DNA of 64,000 nt from JAHFUS01 sp035689115. GTDB lineage: Bacteria > Actinomycetota > Acidimicrobiia > Acidimicrobiales > GCA-2861595. Under the pieces are notes generated by a model. It worked only from the letters and a program-made list of their open reading frames with translations, made no database searches and was not told where the DNA came from. Positions 1 to 8,556 of the stretch are shown here, one piece after another. Position 1 is the stretch's first letter. Every line of letters begins with the position of its first letter. The DNA lies in the NCBI GenBank assembly GCA_035689115.1, contig DASSMA010000047.1, positions 1 to 64,000 of the forward strand. The letters run 5' to 3'. A program made the position numbers and the translations under genes.

Positions 1-31
1 CCGGGGTCGTCGTGGTGTGCGACGCTGACAT
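1..31 (-). CDS. Start of an unidentified gene, cut by the left edge
   Basis: An ATG at 31..29 on the minus strand is preceded by a near-perfect ribosome binding site (AAGGAGGA, complement of 41..48) nine bases away. Ten codons are visible, reading MSASHTTTTP, before the window ends. This is too little to assign a family. It lies just downstream of the point where the restriction subunit gene loses its normal sequence, so it may be the first gene of an element inserted into that gene. That link is inference only. Confidence 0.35.
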   Translation of the reverse strand, partial: MSASHTTTTP

Positions 32-112
32 TGTTGGTGGTCCTCCTTCTCAACTTGGATGGTTGACACCCCGAGCCTGCCTGACGGCAGGGCCGAGGGG
101 GAGGACCGCCAC

Positions 113-706
113 TCAAGTTCTACGACGCCCGGGACAACCTCCAGGGGCGACGACTAGGACGTTCTTCGAGTACGCGGGGTCTTGCGCGTTGGCCGCCTTG
201 TTGAGCACCTGCCATGCAATGACCATCGCCATAACGATGGTCTTGCCGGAACCGGTGGCCATCTTCGCGCAGTGTCGATCGAACGGACCCCCGTCGCTTG
301 GCACTTCGACACCCTGTCGGTCGCCGGCGCTCGCTTCCGTCAGCCAGATGAGGGTCTCGACTGCCTCAAGCTGACAGAAGAAGAAGCGCCGGTCCTTCCG
401 TTCCTCCGGATCTGTCCAGTGCTCAAGAAGACGGCGGGTGACAGGCGTGGCCCCGGGCCATCCTGCCTCGCGCCAAGCAGCGACACGCGGGCGGATCTGG
501 TTGACGAGGGGGAGCGCGTGGAAGACGCCCGGATCGTCGAATGATTTGGACCCAGGCGTCGCGACGACATAGCCCGCGGGTCGACGCTCACCCTCGACGA
601 GCGTGAACCTCCGTGTCTCCCGGTCATAGAGCCAGTGACGCTCGGGCTCTACGTAGGGCGAGTTGACGATCAGCCGATCGATGGTCGCGACGGATTCGGT
701 GGTCAC
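113..706 (-). pseudogene. Truncated Type III restriction subunit (Res, DEAD-type helicase/nuclease)
   Basis: The 197 visible residues match the N-terminus of Type III restriction Res subunits: a leader domain, then a Walker A box MATGSGKT at about residues 149-156 and the following strand NVLVVAPG at about 182-189. From there (about position 140) the sequence leaves the family and stops eight residues later. Helicase motifs II-VI and the C-terminal nuclease domain are missing, whereas family members usually run to 900-1000 residues. The start overlaps the methyltransferase stop by four bases (703-706), so the two form a coupled mod-res operon. The product should not cleave DNA, because neither the translocase nor the nuclease is complete. 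Whether the break is an insertion, a deletion junction or an assembly boundary cannot be decided here. Confidence 0.75.
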
Positions 707-3402
707 GGCAAGTCCCGGACCACCAGGCTCTCGATGCCACGGTCATCGACGAGCTTGACAGCGATGCGGCGATAAGACCCGGCAGTGAACGGGAGCGAGC
801 GTGTCGTGGCGAGGCACGCAGCACGATCGGGGTCGATGGACGCCTTGAGTGTCCTGGCGAGTTTCATCCATCCCTCATCGTCCTCCGCGAACGGGAGGAA
901 CACCTGCCGCGGGTACACACTGCGTCCGTCATAGTCGGGGTCGAGCATCCACATTGCGATCTTCTCGGGACCGCCCGAGTCGATCGTTGCGGTCTTTGTG
1001 TTGAAGTAGTCGAAGCCGTGCACGGCGACCAGGAACTCGTCGGACCGCTCGGACGCGATGATCTCCACCTCCGGCTGGCCTATCAGCCAGAAGCTCTCAT
1101 TTGAGGAGCGCTTCTTCTTGAGATCCTCGGTGGCGAGGTCCATGTTCATCTCGGCCCGCAGGAACGTCATGCCCGCCTTCGACGCATCCATGCTGTCGAT
1201 GTCCTTGGCGGCCTCTGGATCGAACTCGAAGGCTGCGAACAGCAGAACCGCTGGACGGGGACTCAGCCGCTGGGCCTCCTCCCATGCGAGTTCGACTTGG
1301 CGTTGCTCCAGCAGTGTGTGCTCGGGGCCGAACGACACGACGACGCGGGCTCCGTCGAGGGCGGCGCCCTCGCCATTGGCGCGCACGACGGCATCGGCAT
1401 GGAGATAGCGAGCGCCCGCGAGTGGCTCGACGGTCGCGAACCTGAGGTTCTGTCCGGCCTTGCCGCGCACACCGGAACCCAGCAGCTCGGCGCGCCATTG
1501 CGCCTGACGGAGCGTCTCGCCTTCTCGTGCAATGGAGTCGTCCTTGGCCGGCGCTGCCGGAGCGCCTGCGATGGGGACGACAATTGGCGCCGGCACTGCC
1601 TCCACCGTGAACGGACCGGTGACGCGAGTGACGTTTGGCTTCCGCTTGGGCCGGTCGTACAGGGGCTCCTGGGGTGCGTACTTGGCGATGGCTGCTTCGA
1701 TCGCCTCCTTGTCCATGCCGTCGACGATCTCAGGGTTGTTGGCGATGCTCTCGAGCGTGACGTGCGGCGCGGTGTCGTAGATGAACCCGCTCGAAACACC
1801 TTCGCCGGGATGCGCAAGCTCGAAGTAGTCGAAAGTCGCAGTCATGAGCCGCTGCTTCGCCAGGGTGACGGCGACGCGAGAGCTGTCCACGGTGATCCAC
1901 CGGCGCCCCCACTCCTCGGCGACGAATGCCGTCGTCCCAGAACCGCATGTTGGATCGAGTACGAGGTCGCCGGGATCCGTGGTCATCAGGACACAACGTT
2001 CGACGACCTTGGTGTTGGTCTGAACGACGAAGATCTTGTCGTCCGTGAAGTTGCCGGTTCCTGTGTCCGTCCACATGTTGTTGAGGGATTGGTATCCGAA
2101 GTCGTCGGCGTACCGGACATAGCGGATGCTGTTCCTCGCGACGTGGATGCGGCCGGCGACCGCCAGGCGCTGCATGCCGTCCGGGTAGCCCGCCTTCCAG
2201 TGCGAATTCGACCCGGGGCGGTACGTCTTGCCAAGGTGCTCAAACGGCTGTTCTTCGGAGGCCGCCCCCTGCGACTGCAGATCCCCAGGTGTGTAGAGCC
2301 GGCCCTCGGGCAGTGCTTCCTCGCCGCGAAGTTCTTTCGCACGAAGGCCACGGTGCGAACCGTCCCGCAGCATGACCCAGCGGTACGTGGTCGAGGGGTT
2401 CTTCTCGGCATCGAGCCATAGCTTGCGGACCTTCGCCTCCTTTTTGTCCCGTGCGTACCAAAGGAGGTAGTCGCCCGCTCGGGCGAGTTCCTTGCTCTGG
2501 AAGCCGCTTGTTGTCGAGAACGAGATGAGGGAGACGAAGTTCGAGACCCCGAACACCTCGTCGAGAACGTTGCGCACGAGGTGCACGTTCTTGTCGCTGA
2601 TCTGGACGAAGACGCTGCCGCTTGATGCCAGCAGGTCCTTGGCCAGCCAGAGACGATCGCGCAGGTAGCTCAGGTAGGAGTGGATGTCGAGCTCCCACAT
2701 GTCCCGGAACGCCTTCAGCGTCTCGGGCTCCCTCGTCAGGTGCTCGTCCTTGCGATCCTTGACTTCGGACTTTTTCACGAAGGGCTGGAAGTTCGACCCG
2801 TACTCGATGCCGTACGGCGGGTCCATGTAGATCATCTGGACCTTGCCCGCCATTCCCTCCTTCTCGAGAAGGGAGTTCATGACGAGAAGGGAGTCGCCAG
2901 CGATCAGTCGGTTCGACCACCGATGGGAATGCTGGTAGAAGTCGATCGCTTCGCGGAGCGGCGGGTTCTCCTCTGGTGATTCGAACAGGCCCATCTGCGT
3001 CGGCTGGTCCGCGGCGGGGATGCGGATCGCCTCGACGAGCGTGCGAGGGTCGATGCGCTCGTGCACGTGCAGTGAGACCGTCGGAACGTCGAAGCACGTC
3101 CGCTCCGCCTTGCCCGTCCACGCGAGGTAGGGGCCGCGCATCGACCGGAGTTTCTCGAGTGCGGCGCGCGCGTCGTCAACCGAGGCGGCTGCCGTACCTT
3201 CGGCGAGCAGGCGGTCGATCTCTGCCGCGACGTCAGTCGTCTCGAATCGCAGCTCAGGGTCGAGGTGCGGGTCGAATGCGTACCTGGCCCGCCCGCCATC
3301 CGGGTCGGTTGCGGGCGTCACGAGGCCCACCGGCGGGTTGTTGAGCCGCTCCTTGTCGGGGTGCTTGTACTGCTCGATGTGCTCCTGCGGTTTGCGCGGC
3401 AC
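703..3402 (-). CDS. Type III DNA methyltransferase (Mod), beta-class N6-adenine
   Basis: This 899-residue protein transfers a methyl group from S-adenosylmethionine to adenine in a short asymmetric DNA site and would supply target recognition for a Type III system. The catalytic DPPY motif is at about residues 194-197 and the SAM-binding motif LDPTCGSGTT at about 482-491. That order (catalytic before SAM site), with a large variable target-recognition region between, defines the beta class. About 350 residues follow motif I, giving a long family member. The start is GTG with no ribosome binding site, but TAGTCT lies six bases upstream, which fits a leaderless transcript. Its partner Res is truncated, so the enzyme may now act as an orphan methylase. 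The family is secure; the recognition site cannot be predicted. Confidence 0.9.
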   Translation of the reverse strand: MPRKPQEHIEQYKHPDKERLNNPPVGLVTPATDPDGGRARYAFDPHLDPELRFETTDVAAEIDRLLAEGTAAASVDDARAALEKLRSMRGPYLAWTGKAERTCFDVPTVSLHVHERIDPRTLVEAIRIPAADQPTQMGLFESPEENPPLREAIDFYQHSHRWSNRLIAGDSLLVMNSLLEKEGMAGKVQMIYMDPPYGIEYGSNFQPFVKKSEVKDRKDEHLTREPETLKAFRDMWELDIHSYLSYLRDRLWLAKDLLASSGSVFVQISDKNVHLVRNVLDEVFGVSNFVSLISFSTTSGFQSKELARAGDYLLWYARDKKEAKVRKLWLDAEKNPSTTYRWVMLRDGSHRGLRAKELRGEEALPEGRLYTPGDLQSQGAASEEQPFEHLGKTYRPGSNSHWKAGYPDGMQRLAVAGRIHVARNSIRYVRYADDFGYQSLNNMWTDTGTGNFTDDKIFVVQTNTKVVERCVLMTTDPGDLVLDPTCGSGTTAFVAEEWGRRWITVDSSRVAVTLAKQRLMTATFDYFELAHPGEGVSSGFIYDTAPHVTLESIANNPEIVDGMDKEAIEAAIAKYAPQEPLYDRPKRKPNVTRVTGPFTVEAVPAPIVVPIAGAPAAPAKDDSIAREGETLRQAQWRAELLGSGVRGKAGQNLRFATVEPLAGARYLHADAVVRANGEGAALDGARVVVSFGPEHTLLEQRQVELAWEEAQRLSPRPAVLLFAAFEFDPEAAKDIDSMDASKAGMTFLRAEMNMDLATEDLKKKRSSNESFWLIGQPEVEIIASERSDEFLVAVHGFDYFNTKTATIDSGGPEKIAMWMLDPDYDGRSVYPRQVFLPFAEDDEGWMKLARTLKASIDPDRAACLATTRSLPFTAGSYRRIAVKLVDDRGIESLVVRDLP

Positions 3403-3408
3403 GCATCG

Positions 3409-3414
3409 AGACTA
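3409..3414 (-). promoter_or_regulatory. Probable -10 element of a leaderless mod promoter
   Basis: Read on the minus strand this is TAGTCT, matching the actinobacterial -10 consensus TANNNT, and the GTG start of the methyltransferase begins six bases later. No Shine-Dalgarno sequence precedes the GTG. No convincing -35 element was found. Confidence 0.4.
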
Positions 3415-3614
3415 CGGCGTCGATTCGTGCAGTTGGGGCGGACCGCGAATTCCGCGGGCGCTGCGTTGTGATATAGGGCGACCATCGGGTCTCCTCTGCC
3501 GTGTAGTGGCTAGAGGCGACCGGGAAACGGCGCGGTCGCGAGCGCGGGCCGAAGTGTACGACCGCCGATCGGCCACTTGCGACAGATCGTCGCAACCCGT
3601 GGAAGGCTGGAGGA

Positions 3615-3867
3615 GTGTCCTCCTTCGTAAAGCACATCTCGCTCCGGGTGGCATGGGACGACCGAGGCTGGGACGGGACCACCCAGGACCCGGTCGGCAA
3701 CCCCTCGTGCATCCCGCTGAAGAACGTGGGCGCGAAGCGTGACGACGGGTAGAGGCCGGCCTCGCTGGCGCGGGATGCTCGGCGGTCGGTCGTACGTCCC
3801 GCGGTGCATCAACGAGCGGGCGACCTTCATGGCGCCGAAGACGCTCGGGGTTGTTAAGTTAGGTTGA
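3615..3867 (+). pseudogene. Frameshifted N-terminal fragment of an unrecognised protein
   Basis: A GTG at 3615 directly after GGAG opens a 45-codon frame whose start (SSFVKHISLRVAWDDRGW) looks protein-like and contains a tryptophan/aspartate pattern I associate with the N-termini of some large uncharacterised actinobacterial proteins. It stops at 3752. A different frame then continues with ERATFMAPKTLGVVKL to a stop at 3865-3867. The most economical reading is the start of a larger gene broken by a frameshift and truncated. I cannot name the family. Base composition is slightly less extreme than in the neighbouring core genes. Confidence 0.3.
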
Positions 3868-3979
3868 GACGCATCCATTCGGCAGCAGCAAGACGCTGAC
3901 TGCCCTGCGGCGCCAACACGTGTGCCGATGCCTGCGTACTCACTTCCTGAGCGGCGTAGGGGACGGGGGTTGTGCCGGC

Positions 3980-4269
3980 GCCGCCGAGGAGGCCGCTCAG
4001 GTGCTCACCGGCCTGCCGGAGACTTCCGCCCGGGTCTACCGTGTGATGTCGCTCAGCGAGCGCTTCGAGTCGGCGTACGCCATGGAGTTGCTGGCCAGCG
4101 TCCACTGGGTTGCCACCGACGATGGTTCCCGCCGCCGCCTCCGACCCTGCGATCGCTGCCGGTCGAGTGGAGGCGTGGAGCCCGCGCAAGAAGCGGATGT
4201 TCGGACCACGTCCAGACGGCATGGGCGGCGCTCCGGGACCAGGGCTGGCTGGTCGCCGCTACGTCGTGA
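3980..4269 (+). pseudogene. Decayed C-terminus of a DarG-like macrodomain antitoxin
   Basis: Three blocks in three reading frames join into one recognisable tail. Up to about 4124 the frame gives ESAYAMELLASVHWVATDD. From about 4125 a second frame gives RVEAWSPRKKRMFG. From about 4205 a third gives HVQTAWAALRDQGWL, ending at the TGA at 4267-4269. The series of a G/A-rich helix with MELL..VHWV, then W..RK, then A...LRD.GWL resembles the C-terminal region of DarG, the ADP-ribosyl-DNA glycohydrolase antitoxin of the DarT toxin. At least two frameshifts and loss of the macrodomain itself make this a pseudogene. No DarT-like gene is present. The family assignment rests on remembered motif similarity and is moderate. 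Confidence 0.45.
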
Positions 4270-4315
4270 GCGGACGCCCGGCGCTGTAGGGCGTCGCCAG
4301 GCGCCATCTGGTTCA

Positions 4316-6463
4316 TCAGCTGGTGATGATCACCGCCTCCAGCAGACCCGGACCCCAGGCGCGCCACGTCGGTGCGACCCCGAGCCGGTCGTCGAACCAA
4401 CTGGGATCGGTTGGCCGCTCCTCGAGCAGGGCCATCACGACCTTGGTGGCGCATAGGCGCTCCGGCTCGGTTCCGAGGGCGCCGGCCTGGTCGCACATGT
4501 AGCGCCATGCGGCCGTCGCGGCACGCCCCGAGGGCGTGTTGTCGTCGAGGAGGCAGTCCCAGCACCGCTGCATGCGACGAGCCGGAGCTCCCACCAAGCG
4601 GCCGCCACAGCGGCCGCACCCCTGGCGCCGCTCCCTCTGGACGGCGCCCGAAGGTGGCTGCGCTGTGCCGGCAGTCTTGCGGGCCCGGCCGACGGCGGCC
4701 TGGGTGGTTCGCCCCCGTCGAGACGGCGGCGGCCGCAGTTGGTCGATGTACGGCGACGGTCTCGACGGCCGGCCGTTGGGTCGCCGAGACGCCCACGTCA
4801 CGTGCAGGCCGGTGCGGGCGCGGGTGATGCCCACGTAGAACAGCCGGCGCTCCTCGGCCAGCTCGGCCGGCGTGGTGGCGTAGGTCGATGGCATGGCGCC
4901 GTCGGTGGCCCCTGCGATGACGACGACGTCCCACTCCAGTCCCTTGGCCCGGTGAAGGGTGGCGAGCGCCACGCCATCCTCAGCTGGCTCGGCAGCCGCC
5001 AGCGCGAGCCGGTTGAACGCCGCCAGCAGCTCCGTGGCCGTCGCGTCCCCGGAGGGGTCGACGCTGGAGGCCAGGTCCACCAGGGCGGCCAGAGCCTGGT
5101 GGCGTGCGAGCGCGGCGCCCTGGCCCGGCGGCGGGAGGTCGCGGTTCCAACCGAAGTCGGCCAGGGAATCGGTGAGGAGCTTCAGCCCGTGAGCGTCCGG
5201 ATTGGCGCGGGCCGCTCGACCGAAGGGCACGAGCACCCCGCGGACCTCGGCACGCTCGAAGAACGACGTGTCGTCGGTGACCCGGTAGTGGATACCGGCG
5301 GCCGTGAACGCCTGCTCGAAGCGAGCCGAGGCGGCGTTGTAGCGGAACAAGACGGCGATCTCCCGCAGCGGCGTGCCTGCCGTCTGCGCCGACCGCACGA
5401 GCGAAACCACTCTCGCGGCCTCGTCGGCCTCGTCGGCGCAGGCGTGCATCCGAGGCGATGGGCCGTCACGACGCGTGGGGACGAGGGCTGCGCGTCCGGC
5501 GCCGGTCACCGTTGGGAGGGCGGCGGCGAGCGAGTTGGCCCAGTCCAGTACCTGCGGCGTCGACCGGTAGTTGCGAGTCAGGGTCACCACATGCGCGCCC
5601 GGCCAGCGCCCGGCGAAGCCGAGAAGGAAGGAGGGCTCGCCGCCCTTGAACCCGTAGATCGCCTGTCTGGGGTCGCCGACGACGCACAGCTGGTTGCGCC
5701 GCCCGACCAGGGCTTCGAGGAACCGCTGCTGGGCGGGGTCGACGTCCTGGTACTCGTCAACGGTGACGTAGGCCCAGCGGCTCCGGATGGCGCTGGCTTC
5801 TGGGCCGTCGGCCACCAGCAGGTCGGTGGCCAGGGCCAGCAGGTCGGAGAAGTCCACCTTCGCGACGGCGTGCTTGGCGCGCTCGTAGGCGACCAATGCT
5901 TCGACCATGGCCGCCTCCTCCAGGCTGGGCGAACGCCCGGCAGCGCCTGCCGCGGCCGGCCAGTCGCCGGGATCGAGGCCTCGGGCCGCACACCAGTCGA
6001 CCTCGGCGTCGAAGTCCCGCACCTCCTCGTCGGTCCCTGGTCTGCCGGTCACGCGCTCCAGGGCACCCCGCAGCAGCCGCCAACGCTCCGATCGAGCGAG
6101 GACCTCGGGTCTGGCGCCGGGGCATCCGAGGCGGGCCCAATGGCGGGCGCAGATCAGCAGGGCGGTGGCGTGGAAGGTCCGGGCATCGGCCTCCGTCACC
6201 CCTAGGCCGCCCAGGCGGGCGAACAGCTCGCCGGCGGCCTTTCGCGAGTGCGTGAGGGCGAGCGTCGCCGACGCCGCAACGGCGCCGGTAGCCACCGCGT
6301 AGGCGAGTCGGTGGGTGACGGTTCGGGTCTTCCCGGTTCCGGCGCCTGCAACGATGACGACCGGGCCGTCGACGGCCCGGGCAGCCTCCCGCTGGTCCGG
6401 GTCGAGCGCGGCCAGGATGGCCTCGGGCGACTGGAGGCGATACACCACCGGGCATGGTGCCAT
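4316..6463 (-). CDS. UvrD2-like ATP-dependent DNA helicase
   Basis: This superfamily 1A helicase unwinds DNA 3' to 5', probably in repair. From the chosen ATG at 6463 the protein has 715 residues. Visible motifs are the Q-motif region LDPDQREA, Walker A AGAGTGKT (about 39-46), DEYQDVDPAQQ (Walker B/motif II), GDPRQAIYGFKG (motif III), TLHRAKGLEWD (motif V) and FYVGITRAR (motif VI). After the helicase core comes a four-cysteine finger (CGRCGG ... CWDC) and then a short HRDC-like helical domain, as in mycobacterial UvrD2. An upstream GTG at 6535 would add 24 residues without recognisable sequence, and it overlaps the most likely promoter between this gene and the divergent NERD gene, so the internal ATG is preferred. 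Family assignment is secure. Confidence 0.88.
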   Translation of the reverse strand: MAPCPVVYRLQSPEAILAALDPDQREAARAVDGPVVIVAGAGTGKTRTVTHRLAYAVATGAVAASATLALTHSRKAAGELFARLGGLGVTEADARTFHATALLICARHWARLGCPGARPEVLARSERWRLLRGALERVTGRPGTDEEVRDFDAEVDWCAARGLDPGDWPAAAGAAGRSPSLEEAAMVEALVAYERAKHAVAKVDFSDLLALATDLLVADGPEASAIRSRWAYVTVDEYQDVDPAQQRFLEALVGRRNQLCVVGDPRQAIYGFKGGEPSFLLGFAGRWPGAHVVTLTRNYRSTPQVLDWANSLAAALPTVTGAGRAALVPTRRDGPSPRMHACADEADEAARVVSLVRSAQTAGTPLREIAVLFRYNAASARFEQAFTAAGIHYRVTDDTSFFERAEVRGVLVPFGRAARANPDAHGLKLLTDSLADFGWNRDLPPPGQGAALARHQALAALVDLASSVDPSGDATATELLAAFNRLALAAAEPAEDGVALATLHRAKGLEWDVVVIAGATDGAMPSTYATTPAELAEERRLFYVGITRARTGLHVTWASRRPNGRPSRPSPYIDQLRPPPSRRGRTTQAAVGRARKTAGTAQPPSGAVQRERRQGCGRCGGRLVGAPARRMQRCWDCLLDDNTPSGRAATAAWRYMCDQAGALGTEPERLCATKVVMALLEERPTDPSWFDDRLGVAPTWRAWGPGLLEAVIITS

Positions 6464-6546
6464 CGGGGTGAGACATTGGGAGCTGACCGGCCTCGTTCGC
6501 CCGAGGATCTGACGGAAGGGACGGCGGCGGGGCACTCTCTAGGACC

Positions 6547-7647
6547 ATGCCGAGCAGGTCCGCTTCCAGGCGTCGCGCGGGGATCGGTCCTCGTCGCCAG
6601 GCCCGACGTCGGACTGCTCGGTTCTTCCGTTCCCCGAGGGTCTGGTTGATGATCGTCGTGGCGAGCACTGGTGTGGTCGGGGTAATCCTCGGGATCAGTG
6701 CCGTCCAGGACGCATGGCTGGGTCAACGCCCCGACCCGATGCTGACCGGGTTCTCCCTCGGTGCGGCACTCACCTGCGTCGCCTGGGGGGCGTGGTCCTT
6801 GGCGATTTCGGTCGATGGCTCCGCGAGCTGGCGGATCGGGGCTGATGCCGAGCAATGGACGGCAAGCGAATTGCATGCTCTCGGGCGGCTGTGGGTTGTG
6901 GAGCACGACGTGCCCTTTCCAGAGGACGGGTACTTCGTCGACGTCGACCACGTGGCCGTAGGGCCGTTCGGCGTGCTCGTCGTCGAGACGAAGTGGACGA
7001 GTGACGTGATCGACCTCGGAGCCCGCCGGCTGGCGAAGCGTGTCGAGGACGCCGTTCAAAGAGCGCAGGACAATGCGGGCCGTGTGCGCGGGCTCCTGCG
7101 GCGGGTCGCCGACGTTGAGGTCATTCCCCTTGTTGTCTTCTGGGGCCGTGACGTGAAGGGCCCGGAGGATGTCGTCCGTCGCGTTGGTGAGGTACGGGTT
7201 GTCGCCGGAGGGCAGGGCGACCGGTGGCGCCAGCGGCTCAGCTCGGAGCGTGTTGACCCGCAGACCGTCGCTCGACTCGCCGAGCGGCTGCAGGGGTGGA
7301 CCGCTGAGCAGGAGGACAAGCTCATCGGGGCGGACGTCGGTCGCTGGCTGAGGAGGGCCACCTTGCTCGGTCGGTCATCCGTGGCCGCGTCCGGCCTCAT
7401 CGCCGCGCTCTTGGCCGCGACTCGACTCTCCAAGGACGTCGACCGTTCCGTTGTACGGGTCTTGCGAATAGGAAGCGGCGCCATCGGAGTCTTCCTGCTG
7501 TTGCTTCCTCTTGTGCTGGCGCTCCTGGCGCTGGTGTGCGTCTATTTCGCTCGCAGGTTGGACCCGACGCTCGGGTGGTCCCGACGGCTTGCCCCCGTTG
7601 CGGTGTGGCTCGTTGGCTTCGTGGCGCTCTGCCTGGCGGCGTCCTAG
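6547..7647 (+). CDS. Membrane-anchored NERD-domain protein
   Basis: The 366-residue product starts with a basic tail, then two membrane segments (about 35-57 and 74-96). A NERD domain follows at about 98-210, with VDVDHVAVGPFGVLVVETKW carrying the D...E.K arrangement of PD-(D/E)xK-like nucleases. Three more hydrophobic segments end the protein (about 278-295, 308-332, 345-366). NERD proteins are presumed nucleases or DNA-processing factors, but biochemical proof is sparse. The gene is divergent from the helicase with almost no intergenic space, so both promoters overlap. Its place in a defence-like stretch suggests, without proving, a role against foreign DNA. Confidence 0.8.
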   Translation: MPSRSASRRRAGIGPRRQARRRTARFFRSPRVWLMIVVASTGVVGVILGISAVQDAWLGQRPDPMLTGFSLGAALTCVAWGAWSLAISVDGSASWRIGADAEQWTASELHALGRLWVVEHDVPFPEDGYFVDVDHVAVGPFGVLVVETKWTSDVIDLGARRLAKRVEDAVQRAQDNAGRVRGLLRRVADVEVIPLVVFWGRDVKGPEDVVRRVGEVRVVAGGQGDRWRQRLSSERVDPQTVARLAERLQGWTAEQEDKLIGADVGRWLRRATLLGRSSVAASGLIAALLAATRLSKDVDRSVVRVLRIGSGAIGVFLLLLPLVLALLALVCVYFARRLDPTLGWSRRLAPVAVWLVGFVALCLAAS

Positions 7648-7677
7648 GCCTTCCTGGGCGACCCAGATGGGGCCACT

Positions 7678-8556
7678 TCAGGAGCCCGTGCTCGGCGGGT
7701 CGTCTACGGCCAATCGGACCCGGCTGCCATCCACCTCGAACAGGTGGGCGTACCGGCCCCCAGAGAGGGTGGCACGCATGCGGAGCTGCCCGGGGTCGGC
7801 GAAGCCGCCGTCCTTCTTGCGGTAGAGGTTGCGAGACTCGATTCGGGCGGCGACCTCGCCGAAGCTGAGCCATCCGGCGTCTCGCAGCACCTCGGACATC
7901 GCTTCGTGGAGCATGAGCGAGTCACGAGTTGGTCGATCGGAGGGAGGGCGAGACGTGCTGGTGACGTCAGGCGATTCGCCAGGGACGGCCGCAAGCTCGG
8001 AGCGCAGCCGGCGAAGTCGCGATCGCACGACCGAGGGCGGCATGCCCTGGAGGTTCAACGGCGGGTCGAGCCGTACGAGGACAGCGTGTTCGACGACGGC
8101 CAAGACTCCACGATCATCGAAGGGAGCGACGGTGACACTGAGGTGCTGGCGCATCCACGACGACACGTTCCGGTTGCTCTCGGCATCCAGGCGCCCGGTC
8201 GCGGCCAGGCGTAGGCCGAGCGGCTCGAAGAGGATGGCGGTGAGGGTCCTGCGGAAGGTCGACGAGCTGATGTTGCCGTTGAGGTGGTTGCCGCCGATCC
8301 TCGACAGGAGGGTCGCGACGCGCTCGGTGCGGGATCGTGCCGAGGTGGCGCCGGCCTGGCCGGCGTAGATCAGCGGGGGAAGTTCCACATCGAACTCGTA
8401 GCCGAGCAGGGCGAGTCCCTTGTCGTCCGCCCACCATGCGTAGAGGCCGGGGTGGTCGGCGACGCTGCGGTCGGCGGGGAACGCGGAGGCCGGCGTAGCC
8501 GTTCGGCGATCCGACAACGTGGCGACCAACTCGTCGATGGATGGAGTCGGGGTCAT
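7678..8556 (-). CDS. GIY-YIG nuclease-like protein with HARE-like C-terminal domain
   Basis: The N-terminal half (292 residues in all) carries GLYAWW at about 37-42 and LIYAGQAG at about 61-68, the two signature strands of the GIY-YIG fold, followed by a long helix with several arginines. In this branch the first tyrosine triad reads GLY and the second YAG. The C-terminal 75 residues (LHEAMSEVLRDAGWLSFGEV onward, with NLYRKKDGGFADPGQLRMR) look like a HARE-HTH domain, a DNA-binding module often attached to restriction enzymes. The start overlaps the upstream gene by four bases, so the two are translated as a pair. A DNA-cleaving or DNA-reading role is likely; the substrate is unknown. Confidence 0.65.
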   Translation of the reverse strand: MTPTPSIDELVATLSDRRTATPASAFPADRSVADHPGLYAWWADDKGLALLGYEFDVELPPLIYAGQAGATSARSRTERVATLLSRIGGNHLNGNISSSTFRRTLTAILFEPLGLRLAATGRLDAESNRNVSSWMRQHLSVTVAPFDDRGVLAVVEHAVLVRLDPPLNLQGMPPSVVRSRLRRLRSELAAVPGESPDVTSTSRPPSDRPTRDSLMLHEAMSEVLRDAGWLSFGEVAARIESRNLYRKKDGGFADPGQLRMRATLSGGRYAHLFEVDGSRVRLAVDDPPSTGS

